Source: Roseicyclus sp.
GTDB taxonomy: Bacteria; Pseudomonadota; Alphaproteobacteria; Rhodobacterales; Rhodobacteraceae
Length of the DNA stretch: 64,000 nt
Assembly (NCBI GenBank): GCA_018401385.1
Contig: JAGYKZ010000002.1
Coordinates: 1 to 64,000, forward strand
Direction of reading: 5' to 3'
Below the pieces are notes generated by a model, which did not search any database, was not told where the DNA came from, and saw only the letters and a program-made list of their open reading frames with translations. A program made the translations under genes and the position numbers. This document shows positions 42,644-52,550 of this stretch, piece by piece (the stretch's first letter is position 1; the number at the start of each line of letters is the position of its first letter).

Positions 42644-44704
42644 ATGGTTCATTCCAAATTCATCCATCGTGTCTGGGTGGGGCGCCCGTTGCGGGCCAAG
42701 TTGATCGTTTTGATGCTTGCGTTAATGACCGCCGCGACCGTCATGATATCGGCTGCGCTGATTGAAAATATGCGGCGGACCTTGCTTGCCAATGTGGAGG
42801 CCAGCCTCAGTGTTGCAGGGCGGGTCAGCGCCAGCATGATGGCCGTTCATGCGGTTGGGTTTTCAACCGAGATGGATGAGGGCACAGATCGGATCGCGCA
42901 GGTTCAGTGGCCCGAACTGCCTGATTATTTCCCTACACGGGTGATTGATGAGGTGGGGGCCATCACCAATGGCTATGTGACCTATTTCAAATGGGATGAG
43001 GCGCAAAACGAATTCGTGCGCATCGCCACGAATATCACCCGCGCGGATGGCACACGCGCGATTGGCACGGTCTTGGGCAACACAGGCGCGGTTCACGCCA
43101 GTATGATGGCGCGCGAAACCTATGCGGGACGTGCCGATATTTTGGGCCTGCCATACCTTACCCATTATTACCCGATTATTGATGCCAATGACGCGGTTGC
43201 AGGGATTTTATTCGTGGGTCAGGCATGGGCGCCGTTTCAACAGATTCTCTATGTCAAAGTGCTGATTTCAGTGGCGATTGTTCTGATGATTTCGGCATTG
43301 ATGGCAGCTGTTGGCTTAGTTGCGATTGGTCGCTTGTTGCGCCCGTTGGAGAGATTGGCAACAGATATCACCGCCCTCTCTGGGGGGGATTTGTCTGTCG
43401 ATATTTCCATGCAAGATCGCAATGATCCGATTGGCGCGATTGCCTGCGCGCTCATCATATTCCGCGACAAGCTGCGCGAAGCCCGCGCGGCAGAGGAGCA
43501 TCAAAAGGCCTTGCAAGCCAATCTGGACAAATCCCGAGTGGAGCAGGCTGAAGCGATGACCCATCTATCCGCCGGGCTGAAGCGATTGGCCGATGGCGAT
43601 TTGAGCAGTCACATTTCCTCAAGCAAGGACCAGCCTTTCCCAAAGGATTATGAGGAACTGCGCCAAAGCTTCAACGGGGTCGTGACACGCCTGGCCGAGA
43701 CCGTCCGCGCAATCCGTGCCGTGGCACAAGCGGTGCGGGGCGGATCGGAGGAAATCACCAAAGCCAGCGAGGATCTTTCAGGGCGCACCGAGACGCAAGC
43801 AGCCACCTTGGAGCAGTCTTCCGCCGCGCTGAACCAGCTGACCGAAAGCGTGCGCAGCACCTCAGAACGGGCAAGCCGTGCAAAGGATGCCAGCCACGCC
43901 AATCGGGAACGAGCCGAAATGGGGGCCGATGTGATGCGCGAGGCGATGGAGGCCATGGGGCGCATCGAGGAAAGTTCTGGTCAAATCACGCGGATCATCA
44001 CGGTGATTGAGGATATCGCCTTTCAAACCAATCTTCTCGCCCTCAACGCAGGGGTGGAGGCCGCGCGTGCGGGGGAGGCGGGGCGGGGCTTTACCGTGGT
44101 GGCCTCCGAGGTGCGGCTTTTGGCGCAGCGCGCCTCAGAATCGGCGCGCGAGATCCGCCACTTGATTTCGGAAAGCAGTGCGCAGGTTGAAACAGGGTCC
44201 GACCTGGTGAAGCGTTCGGGCGGCACGTTGGACGAAATTCTGCAAACGGCGCAAGAGGCTTCCAGCCTTGCCAGTGAAATCGCCTCTGCGGCCAGTGAAC
44301 AGGCCATTGGCCTTGATGAGGTGACCACAGGGGTCAACACCTTGGACCAAGTCACCCAACAAAATGCCGCGATTGCCGAAGAAAGCACGGCCGCCGCCGC
44401 CACTTTGCTGGCACGGGCGGAGGATTTGATCAAAGCGCTTAACGGGTTTCATTTGGACGATCAGGATAGCTCCCGTTCCGAACAGGGGCTTCATCCGGTC
44501 GTTTTCGTGTCCGACACCGAGCGCGCCGCGGGTGATGGTGCCTCTGCCCAACGGGCACGCACAGATGCACCACGATCCACCGCCGCGGCGGAGGATTGGG
44601 GCCAAGCGGCCCGCGCGGCCCTGTTGCAAGGCAGCGAGTGGGATATCTGTCGCGGCTGCCGCCCCAATTGCGCGTCCCGCCGCAGCCCTCCTTGGCGAGA
44701 GTGA
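42644..44704 (+). CDS. Transmembrane methyl-accepting chemotaxis protein; C-terminal frame probably continues to 44795
   Basis: Two TM segments, periplasmic sensor, [50 protein letters not shown]; alternative frame ends DTLSRPPAAHNARLLRSAAVWEDF*. Confidence 0.88.
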   Translation: MVHSKFIHRVWVGRPLRAKLIVLMLALMTAATVMISAALIENMRRTLLANVEASLSVAGRVSASMMAVHAVGFSTEMDEGTDRIAQVQWPELPDYFPTRVIDEVGAITNGYVTYFKWDEAQNEFVRIATNITRADGTRAIGTVLGNTGAVHASMMARETYAGRADILGLPYLTHYYPIIDANDAVAGILFVGQAWAPFQQILYVKVLISVAIVLMISALMAAVGLVAIGRLLRPLERLATDITALSGGDLSVDISMQDRNDPIGAIACALIIFRDKLREARAAEEHQKALQANLDKSRVEQAEAMTHLSAGLKRLADGDLSSHISSSKDQPFPKDYEELRQSFNGVVTRLAETVRAIRAVAQAVRGGSEEITKASEDLSGRTETQAATLEQSSAALNQLTESVRSTSERASRAKDASHANRERAEMGADVMREAMEAMGRIEESSGQITRIITVIEDIAFQTNLLALNAGVEAARAGEAGRGFTVVASEVRLLAQRASESAREIRHLISESSAQVETGSDLVKRSGGTLDEILQTAQEASSLASEIASAASEQAIGLDEVTTGVNTLDQVTQQNAAIAEESTAAAATLLARAEDLIKALNGFHLDDQDSSRSEQGLHPVVFVSDTERAAGDGASAQRARTDAPRSTAAAEDWGQAARAALLQGSEWDICRGCRPNCASRRSPPWRE

Positions 44705-44945
44705 TGACGAGGCGCGCATCGACACCCTTTCGCGCCCGCCTGCCGCGCACAACGCGCGGCTGCTGCGCAGCGCCGCCGTATGGGAAGATTTCTGACATCA
44801 TTTTGGTGCCATGCGGGGTGGGGCAGTGTCACAACGCATGGCGCGGGCAGCATGGCCACTGGAAAAAGGGCAAGAGCGTGCGCCGCGCCGATCATGCGTG
44901 CCGCCGCCCCCTTATCCCCCAAGCGGCGCTCGGGGGATACCAGGA

Positions 44946-45458
44946 TCATCCCGCCTTGTCCTGCCGTTTTGGCAACACCCAATCCGGGCGTGGAAAATGA
45001 CAGGTATACCCGTTGGGCAGCCGTTCGAGATAATCTTGATGCTCAGGCTCGGCTTCCCAAAAGGGGCCAACGGGGGCAAGCTCGGTCACCACTTTGCCCG
45101 GCCAGACGCCCGAAGCTTCGATATCGGCAATCACGTCAAGCGCGGTTTCACGCTGCGCTGCATCTACATAGAAAATCCCAGAGCGGTAAGAGGTGCCGAT
45201 ATCATTGCCCTGTCGGTTCACCGTGGTTGGATCGTGAATTTGAAAGAAAAATTCCAGCAAACTGCGGAAACTCAGCCGTGCGGGATCAAAGAAGATTTCG
45301 ATCGCCTCGGCATGGGTGCCGTGGTTGCGATAGGTGGCATGGGCCACATCGCCGCCTGAATACCCAACACGTGTGGCCAAGACCCCGTCCATACGGCGGA
45401 TCAATTGCTGCATCCCCCAAAAACATCCCCCCGCGAGAACCGCGCGTTCCTGTGCCAT
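44946..45458 (-). CDS. msrA: Peptide-methionine (S)-S-oxide reductase MsrA
   Basis: [59 protein letters not shown]. Confidence 0.95.
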   Translation of the reverse strand: MAQERAVLAGGCFWGMQQLIRRMDGVLATRVGYSGGDVAHATYRNHGTHAEAIEIFFDPARLSFRSLLEFFFQIHDPTTVNRQGNDIGTSYRSGIFYVDAAQRETALDVIADIEASGVWPGKVVTELAPVGPFWEAEPEHQDYLERLPNGYTCHFPRPDWVLPKRQDKAG

Positions 45459-45461
45459 GTC

Positions 45462-45905
45462 TTACCCTTCCAACTTGTCCAAAAAATCACCATAACCCTC
45501 GGCGGCCATATCGGCTTCGGGGATAAAACGCAGGGCGGCGGAATTGATGCAATAGCGCAAGCCCCCGCGATCAGCCGGGCCATCCGGGAATACATGGCCC
45601 AAATGGCTGTCGGCGCATGTTGATCGCACCTCCACCCGCACCATTCCGTGGCTCAGATCACGCCGCTGTGTGATCATGTCCTCGGCCACGGGTCTGGTGA
45701 ACGAGGGCCATCCACAGCCCGAGTGAAATTTATCGCAGGACAGAAACAGCGGCTCGCCTGATACGATATCCACATAAATCCCCCGCGCTTCAAGGTCTGT
45801 ATAAGCGCCGGTAAAGGGCCGTTCTGTGCCATTCTCCTGGGTGACGTGATATTGTTCGGGGGTGAGGGCCGCGATGGCCTCGGCGGATTTTTCATATATG
45901 CGCAT
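45462..45905 (-). CDS. msrB: Peptide-methionine (R)-S-oxide reductase MsrB
   Basis: [22 protein letters not shown]...[35 protein letters not shown]. Confidence 0.95.
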   Translation of the reverse strand: MRIYEKSAEAIAALTPEQYHVTQENGTERPFTGAYTDLEARGIYVDIVSGEPLFLSCDKFHSGCGWPSFTRPVAEDMITQRRDLSHGMVRVEVRSTCADSHLGHVFPDGPADRGGLRYCINSAALRFIPEADMAAEGYGDFLDKLEG

Positions 45906-46102
45906 GACAGCGACCTCGGGTGTTTGCCAAAGATGCCCCAAATGTGGCTCCATGCGCGGTATTATCCAGTGCAGCCCGATAAAAATCCTGTGCTTAAATC
46001 GGTTTTGCCTTGCACAAGCCCCCAATCAATGCAGCACGTGTGCCATTAAAAAAGGCGGCGCTGGAAGGCCGCCTGTCTGGATGGGAATTCACCCGTGCAC
46101 TA

Positions 46103-46669
46103 TCACCCGCCCCAATGGCGCACATCCCCGCAATCCATATGCACGAAATTAGAGCGCGAATAGCGCCCCACACCGCCTGCATTGCAGCTTTCGGCGGCGC
46201 GGGCGATCTGGCTGACGCTGCGGGAAGACAGGCGTAAATCTGCCGCCTCACCCAGCATATGCAGCGAGTTGCGCGCCACGCCAGAGGAGCGGTTGCGCAG
46301 CATGGCGTTGGTCTCGGGCGCACGATATCCAGAGAGCAGCGTGTAAGGTTCGTTCGTGTCGAGAAGATTATGCGTTGCGGCCATGATATCAATCGCGCGC
46401 GGGTCGATGGCACGCACCTCGTTGCGGCGCCAATCCCGCATGAAGAAACTGATTTCCTCGATCGCGGGGCGGATGTAATCGCCATCGATCCAATAGATCA
46501 TATCGAGCGTCTCACCCGTGCGCCCATTGTGCATCCGCAACTTGCGAAAATCACCCGCGCCGCGCAAAATCCCAAAGGCATTCGCGGAAACAGGAGCCGC
46601 CGCAACAGCGGTTGCGGCAAATGCACGAAGAAGGCCTCTGCGGCTCATCATTTTCATTTCGGTCCCCAT
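46103..46669 (-). CDS. YcbK-family (DUF882/peptidase M15-like) murein hydrolase
   Basis: RRGLLRAFAATAVAAAPVSANA signal; LLSGYRAPETNAMLRNRSSGVARNSLHMLGEAADLRL...VGRYSRSNFVHMDCG. Confidence 0.85.
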   Translation of the reverse strand: MGTEMKMMSRRGLLRAFAATAVAAAPVSANAFGILRGAGDFRKLRMHNGRTGETLDMIYWIDGDYIRPAIEEISFFMRDWRRNEVRAIDPRAIDIMAATHNLLDTNEPYTLLSGYRAPETNAMLRNRSSGVARNSLHMLGEAADLRLSSRSVSQIARAAESCNAGGVGRYSRSNFVHMDCGDVRHWGG

Positions 46670-47101
46670 GCTTTGCCCTATTTACCCCAACACTCACTAC
46701 GGGTGCCTCTGTCCCTGAGCCGATCTGGATCGGCGTGTTCTGGCAGCGGGCGGTTTTTATACGCACGTTCTGTCACAAAATGTGACACAAATGAAATGAT
46801 TGTGAAAGGATTTTTTTACTTTTTATGGGTGGGGTTTTATGAGATTCGGCGGAATTCTGCCCATCTGCACAAGCGGCTGATTTTCATGCGTTTTGCGCCG
46901 CATCTTGCTCAAGGTGCAGGCTCCATGCAGTATGAGCAGCGCGATAATATGCGGCAGGATTTTGTGGCGCAATTGGCTTGTGCGCAAGCCGTGGCATTGT
47001 TGCATCGCCACATCTGTCGCGCAATTGGCGCAATCGGCCCTGAATTCCTGATGGACGCGGACAAGGATTATACCCATATTTAAGGCAGTCGTTTTTCATC
47101 T

Positions 47102-48871
47102 TTGGGGTATGATGTGCGGATTTTACTGCGAGATGTGATACAAGCACCCGCCATGGCCGCAATTGTCCTGCTGGCCTGTGGGGCTGTGCTTGTGCCCCCC
47201 GTGGCGGGTCATGCGCAAACCACGGCCGCCGCATCGCAGCAAAGCGTGGCCTTCTGGCAGGACATCGCGGCGCGGGAGCAGACAGCGGCGCTTATGGCCG
47301 AACATCCTGATATTTTCGAATTCTATGCCAAACGCGATTTTGCCCCGATCTGGACGGGCACGGATGACATCCACGCGGCGCGGCGCGCGGCCCTGCTGCA
47401 AGCGCTGGCTGAGGCGGGCGATCATGCGCTGCCCGTGATGCAGTATCAGACCGATGCGCTGCGCGCACAGTTCGACACGGAAGTGACACTGCGCAGCGAA
47501 TTGAGCGCGGCGCGTGTGTTCTTGGATTATGCGCAGGATCTGAATGCGGGGATTTTGGAGCCGTCCGAACTGGCTGAGGATATCTATAAAACCGCACCAC
47601 GCCAAAGCACCGAGACGCTTTTGTCTGGGTTTGTGTCATCCGACAACCCGTTGACATATTTACGAAACCTAGCCCCACAACATCCGCAATATGCAAACCT
47701 GCAACGCGCCATGTTCGCCCTGGAGCAGATCGTGGCCGATGGCGGATGGGGCGCGCCTGTCGCCGCCGCGCGTCTCGAAATGGGCGATCAGGGCGCTGAG
47801 GTGCTGGCCTTGCAGCTACGGTTGCGCGCGATGGGGTATCTTGACCCCGCACAACCTTCTGACCTGGCACATGAAGTCGCACCCGCAAGCGCCGAAAATG
47901 CAGGCCAAACCCAAACGGGCCAAACCCAAACGGGCCAAACCCCATTGGATGGGACGCAAGATGCCGCGCTCTTTGACGCGCAGACCTTGGCCGCCGTGAT
48001 GCAATTTCAGGCCGATCATGGATTGACCCAAGACGGGATTGCAGGGCCAAACACGCTAGCCGCCCTCAATGTCGATGCCATGTCACGCCTGCGCGATGTG
48101 ATCTTGGGGCTGGAGCGGCAGCGCTGGATGAATTTTGAGCGCGGCGCACGCCATGTGCTGGTGAATATTCCCGATTTTCACGCCACAGTGGTGGATGATG
48201 ATGTGGTGACATTCTCGACCCGCTCCGTTGTGGGACACCCCGATCCGCGGCGGCACACGCCCGAATTCTCGGATGTCATGGAATATATGGTGATCAACCC
48301 CAGCTGGACGGTGCCACGCTCAATTACGATCCGCGAATATCTGCCGCAAATGCAGCAAGATCCGACCGCGCAAAGCCAATTGGAGCTGTGGAGCGGCGGG
48401 CAGATTGTCGATCGCGCCGCGGTTGATTTCACGCAATATACCGAACGCAGCTTTCCCTATACATTGCGTCAAGCGCCCGCGCGCGACAATGCCTTGGGGT
48501 TGGTGAAATTCATGTTCCCGAACCCGTGGAACATCTACCTGCATGACACGCCTGCGAAAAATCTGTTCGCGCGTGAGACACGGGCCTACAGCCATGGCTG
48601 CGTGCGACTGCAAGACCCTTTTGATTTTGCGTATCATCTGCTCGCCCCGCAAGTGGAAGACCCTGAGGGATATTTCGCCCGCATCCTCGCCACGGAGCGC
48701 GAAACCACCGTATGGCTGGAGACACCCGTGCCCGTGCATCTGGTCTATTGGACCTCCTTTGTGGATGCACAGGGGCGGTTGCAACATCGCGGTGACATTT
48801 ATGGCCGCAATGCCGATTTGTGGCAGGCCCTGGAGGCAGCGGGGGTTTCCGTGCGCGACATCTCCAGTTAA
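47102..48871 (+). CDS. L,D-transpeptidase (YcbB family)
   Basis: Peptidoglycan-binding repeat FQADHGLTQDGIAGPNTLAALNV; catalytic YSHGCVRLQDPFDFAYHLL; MEYMVINPSWTVPRSI. Confidence 0.9.
   Translation: MGYDVRILLRDVIQAPAMAAIVLLACGAVLVPPVAGHAQTTAAASQQSVAFWQDIAAREQTAALMAEHPDIFEFYAKRDFAPIWTGTDDIHAARRAALLQALAEAGDHALPVMQYQTDALRAQFDTEVTLRSELSAARVFLDYAQDLNAGILEPSELAEDIYKTAPRQSTETLLSGFVSSDNPLTYLRNLAPQHPQYANLQRAMFALEQIVADGGWGAPVAAARLEMGDQGAEVLALQLRLRAMGYLDPAQPSDLAHEVAPASAENAGQTQTGQTQTGQTPLDGTQDAALFDAQTLAAVMQFQADHGLTQDGIAGPNTLAALNVDAMSRLRDVILGLERQRWMNFERGARHVLVNIPDFHATVVDDDVVTFSTRSVVGHPDPRRHTPEFSDVMEYMVINPSWTVPRSITIREYLPQMQQDPTAQSQLELWSGGQIVDRAAVDFTQYTERSFPYTLRQAPARDNALGLVKFMFPNPWNIYLHDTPAKNLFARETRAYSHGCVRLQDPFDFAYHLLAPQVEDPEGYFARILATERETTVWLETPVPVHLVYWTSFVDAQGRLQHRGDIYGRNADLWQALEAAGVSVRDISS
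47893..47942 (+). repeat. In-frame 15-bp tandem repeat (QTQTG) in the L,D-transpeptidase
   Basis: gccaaacccaaacgg repeated, encoding GQTQTGQTQTGQTPL. Confidence 0.8.
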
Positions 48872-48911
48872 AGCCTTGCACAGTGCAGAGGCAAGAAAGA
48901 GGCGCGGAGTG

Positions 48912-50005
48912 ATGTCTGGTTATGTGATCGCACAGATCGCCAAGGAATTGAGCGCGCGTGCGGAAGGTGCGGTGGAGATGTCCATCACGCGCCTGTCCGA
49001 ACCTGCAACCGCAGCTGCGGATCATCTGGCCTTGGCCATGTCCCAGAAATATCTGTCCGACCTGACCAAGGGGCGCGTCATCTTCTCGGACATGGGCCGC
49101 GTGCAGGTTTGAGTAGCACAGATTATGGGCGCTTGATATTGGCGGCCGCCATTTCACGCACGCCCGCGCTATGATGGGGTGACCACCTTGATGATCAAGT
49201 ACCGCAGACGGCAGGCATCCATCCCAGCGCGGTGATTGATCCAAGCGCGCAGATTGGCGCGGATGTGGCCATCGGGCCGTTTGTGGTGATCGGGGCAGGG
49301 GCCATCATCGGTCCGCGCGCGCGCATCGCCCCCCATGTCACCATTGCCGAAGGGGCCGAAATCGGATCGGATGCCCTGATCCATGCAGGTGTGCGCATTG
49401 CGCATCATGTGCAAATCGGGGATCGCGTGATCATTCAACCCAATGCGATTATTGGCGGAGATGGGTTTTCCTTTGTGACACCAGAAAAATCTCAAGTCGA
49501 AATCGCCCGTCGGTCTTTGGGCAAGGCAGATGCGGCACAAGCGCCGCAATCTTGGGCGCGTATTCACTCACTCGGCCGCGTGGTGATTGGTGACGATGTC
49601 GAGATCGGCTCAGGGGCCGCGATTGACCGCGGCACAGTCGCCAATACCGAGATCGGATCAGGCACAAAAATCGACAATCTGGTTCATATCGGCCATAATT
49701 GCCGCATCGGGCGTGATTGCCTGCTCTGTGGCCAAGTGGGGTTTGCAGGCTCCTGTGTCGTGGGGGATCGGGTGGTTCTGGGTGGTCAATGTGGCGTGTC
49801 CGACAATATAGAGATCGGATCGGATGTTGTGGCGGCCGGGGCCACGAAAATATATTCTAGCCTTCCACCTGGCCGCATGGTCATGGGCAGCCCCGCTGTC
49901 AAAATGGAGACACATATCGAGATGTATAAGGCACAGCGCCGTCTACCGCGTTTGGCAAAAACAGTGGCGGCGTTGGAAAAGAAAGTAAATAACACGGACA
50001 CCTGA
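48912..50005 (+). pseudogene. lpxD: UDP-3-O-acylglucosamine N-acyltransferase LpxD, frameshifted near 49100-49190
   Basis: MSGYVIAQIAKELSARAEGAVEMSITRLSEPATAAADHLALAMSQKYLSDL; then [38 protein letters not shown]...[13 protein letters not shown]...[42 protein letters not shown]. Confidence 0.85.
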
Positions 50006-50047
50006 GCCAAGGCGCGGGGTCTTAATGTGCTGATGGAGGCGAATGCC

Positions 50048-50314
50048 ATGTCTGAATCTATCTCCGAGCGGATCATCCAGATCATTGCCGAACAGGCCGT
50101 GCTAGAGCCAAGCGATGTCTCCCCAGACAAGACGTTGGAGGATTTGGGGATCGACTCGCTTGGTTTGGTGGAATCGATCTTTGCCATCGAAGAGGCGTTC
50201 GACATTCAAGTGCCATTCAACGCCAATGAGCCTGAAAAAAGCGATTTCGATATTTCTTCGGTCGCGGCCATCGTGGCGGCGGTGGAAAAACTCGTGGCCG
50301 AGCAGCACGCATGA
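50048..50314 (+). CDS. Acyl carrier protein
   Basis: MSESISERIIQIIAEQAVLEPSDVSPDKTLEDLGIDSLGLVESIFAIEEAFDIQVPFN; DSLG phosphopantetheine site. Confidence 0.9.
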   Translation: MSESISERIIQIIAEQAVLEPSDVSPDKTLEDLGIDSLGLVESIFAIEEAFDIQVPFNANEPEKSDFDISSVAAIVAAVEKLVAEQHA

Positions 50315-51522
50315 GGCGCGTTGTCATCACGGGGCAGGGCACGATCAATGCCCTGGGGCATGATGTGCCCACCACTTTGGCCGCGATGCGCGAGGGTAAA
50401 TGCGGCATCGGCCCGCTTGACCTGCGCGATGTGGACAGGCTGTCGGTCAAGATCGGGGCGCAGGTGACGGGCTATGACCCCGAAGCCCTGTTCAACCGCC
50501 AACAAATCGCGCTTTATGATCGCTTCACGCAATTCACCCTGATCGCCGCACATCAGGCGCTGGATCATTCGGGCCTGTCCTTCAGCGGGGAGGCCGCCAC
50601 GCGCGCGGGTGTGGTGCTTGGCACGGCGGGTGGCGGTGTGAACACATGGGACGAGAATTACCGCACCGTCTACGAGGAGGGCAAAAATCGTGTCCATCCC
50701 TTTGTGGTCCCAAAGCTGATGAACAATGCCGCTGCCAGCCATGTGTCGATGGAATGGAATCTCAAGGGGCCATCTTTTTCGGTGGCCACGGCCTGCGCCT
50801 CCTCCAACCATGCGATGGGGTTGGCGTTTCAACTGATCCGCGGCGGGGCCTGTGATGTGATGGTGACAGGCGGCTCCGAGGCGATGCTCTCCTTTGGCGG
50901 GGTGAAGGCATGGGAAGGCTTGCGCGTCATGTCCAAAGACGGCTGCCGCCCGTTTTCGGCCAATCGCAACGGCATGGTGCAGGGCGAAGGCGCGGCGGTC
51001 TTCGTGTTCGAGGAATATGGCCACGCCAAAAAGCGCGGCGCCGAAATTTTGGCCGAGGTTGTGGGGTTTGCCATGACATCGGATGCGGCGGATATCGTCA
51101 TGCCCTCCAAGCAAGGAGCGGGGCGCGCGATTTCAGGCGCGCTGAAAGACGCACGGCTGAACCCCGAGGATATTTGCTATATCAACGCACATGGCACGGG
51201 CACGGCGGCCAATGACAAGGTGGAATGTGCGGCTGTTGCGGATGTGTTCGGCCATCACGCCGATGATCTGATGATTTCCTCCACCAAGTCGATGCATGGC
51301 CATTTGATCGGGGGCACCGGCGCGGTCGAGCTTTTGGCCTGTATCATGGCGCTGCGCGATGGCGTGATTGCACCGACCATCGGCTATGATGAGCCTGACC
51401 CGGAATGCGCGCTTGATGTTGTCCCGAACGAGGCACGAACCGCCAAGGTCAGCGCCGTTTTATCCAACGCCTTCGCCTTTGGGGGGTTGAACGCGGTTTT
51501 GGCTTTGAAGGCAGCGCCCTGA
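50311..51522 (+). CDS. Beta-ketoacyl-ACP synthase (FabF/KAS II-like)
   Basis: FSVATACASSNHAMGLAFQLIRGGACDVMVTGG; INAHGTGTAANDKVE; STKSMHGHLIGGTGAVE; C-H-H catalytic set. Confidence 0.93.
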   Translation: MRRVVITGQGTINALGHDVPTTLAAMREGKCGIGPLDLRDVDRLSVKIGAQVTGYDPEALFNRQQIALYDRFTQFTLIAAHQALDHSGLSFSGEAATRAGVVLGTAGGGVNTWDENYRTVYEEGKNRVHPFVVPKLMNNAAASHVSMEWNLKGPSFSVATACASSNHAMGLAFQLIRGGACDVMVTGGSEAMLSFGGVKAWEGLRVMSKDGCRPFSANRNGMVQGEGAAVFVFEEYGHAKKRGAEILAEVVGFAMTSDAADIVMPSKQGAGRAISGALKDARLNPEDICYINAHGTGTAANDKVECAAVADVFGHHADDLMISSTKSMHGHLIGGTGAVELLACIMALRDGVIAPTIGYDEPDPECALDVVPNEARTAKVSAVLSNAFAFGGLNAVLALKAAP

Positions 51523-51568
51523 TCCCTTTCGTCACGCTGCTTGCGCCTGTGATCTGCGCGGCGGGGGT

Positions 51569-52081
51569 TTATTCGGATTGCAGGCTGGCAAAGGCATCTG
51601 CGAACCCGTCAAAGGACAGGCTTAATGCCACCTCCACATCGGGTGCTGCAACCGGCACGATGGTGACAGCGGCGGCTGTGGCCGTGCTGAAAATATCAAT
51701 ATTTTCCTGCGTCAAACCGATCTGAACCACGCAACCCCCTGGCTGGCAAAAATTAAAAGGCAGCCGATTTTCGTCAAACGCATCGACCTGAAACCGCACG
51801 CCTGGCAAAAGCAGCGTATCAAGCGGGGTCGCGATGCTGATGCCCGCCACGGTTTCACCACCGTCCGCGACATCGACAATCGACACCTCGGCAACGTTAT
51901 TGCCTTCGTCATCCTTCAGGACCTGCGAAATCAAACAGGATTGTTGCGCGCCTTCAGCGTTGCAAACCCGCGTCCAGGCACCGAAGGTTTCATTCTCTTG
52001 CGCAAGGGCACCCTGTGCCGTGCATAAGGCAATGCCGAAGGCTGTCAGGCCAAACTGTGAGATGCGGGGAAGACGGGTCAT
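51569..52081 (-). CDS. Invasion-associated locus B (IalB) family protein
   Basis: Signal peptide then NETFGAWTRVCNAEGAQQSCLISQVLKDDEGNNVAEVSI...LPFNFCQPGGCVVQIGLTQENI. Confidence 0.85.
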   Translation of the reverse strand: MTRLPRISQFGLTAFGIALCTAQGALAQENETFGAWTRVCNAEGAQQSCLISQVLKDDEGNNVAEVSIVDVADGGETVAGISIATPLDTLLLPGVRFQVDAFDENRLPFNFCQPGGCVVQIGLTQENIDIFSTATAAAVTIVPVAAPDVEVALSLSFDGFADAFASLQSE

Positions 52082-52209
52082 GATATCCTCTGTGTTGATC
52101 TGGGCCTCGGCTAACATAGGTTGACGGGCGTGTCATTGGGCGCGCGCCCGTGGATGTACGATTTTTTGCAATTCTTGGCGCAAATGCCATGGCCGCCATA
52201 GGCCGCCGC

Positions 52210-52239
52210 AAAAAAAAAGAGCCTCTGAACGAGGCCCTT
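52210..52239 (-). terminator. Rho-independent-type terminator
   Basis: On minus: GGGCCTC gttca GAGGCTC then T9. Confidence 0.65.
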
Positions 52240-52302
52240 TTCGTGCCACCCTTTGCGGTTGGCTTATCGCTCCCTGTCGGACTGGCCGACTTAATGGGCC
52301 GA

Positions 52303-52331
52303 ACGCTAAGACAGGATTCACATTCCGTCAA
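52303..52331 (-). promoter_or_regulatory. Candidate sigma70 promoter
   Basis: On minus: TTGACG (52326-52331), 17 nt spacer, TAGCGT (52303-52308). Confidence 0.4.
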
Positions 52332-52373
52332 CAGGGGTTTTTGCGGAAAATTTATGTTTTTGTGCGCGACAAA

Positions 52374-52406
52374 AAAGCCGCGCCTGCAAGGGGTGCACGG
52401 CGCGGC
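52374..52406 (-). terminator. Rho-independent-type hairpin
   Basis: On minus: GCCGCGCC gtgcaccccttgca GGCGCGGC TTTTTT. Confidence 0.5.
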
Positions 52407-52550
52407 CAGTCCACAGGGAGAACACCATGACACCGACACTTTCCGGGAAGGTCAAAATAAAAGCATCTGCGCCACTGCAAATGAGGGTGGCACAAATGTG
52501 TTAAGGATGTATTGTCAGATCAGGGTTACGACATTGATGGGCAAAATCAT

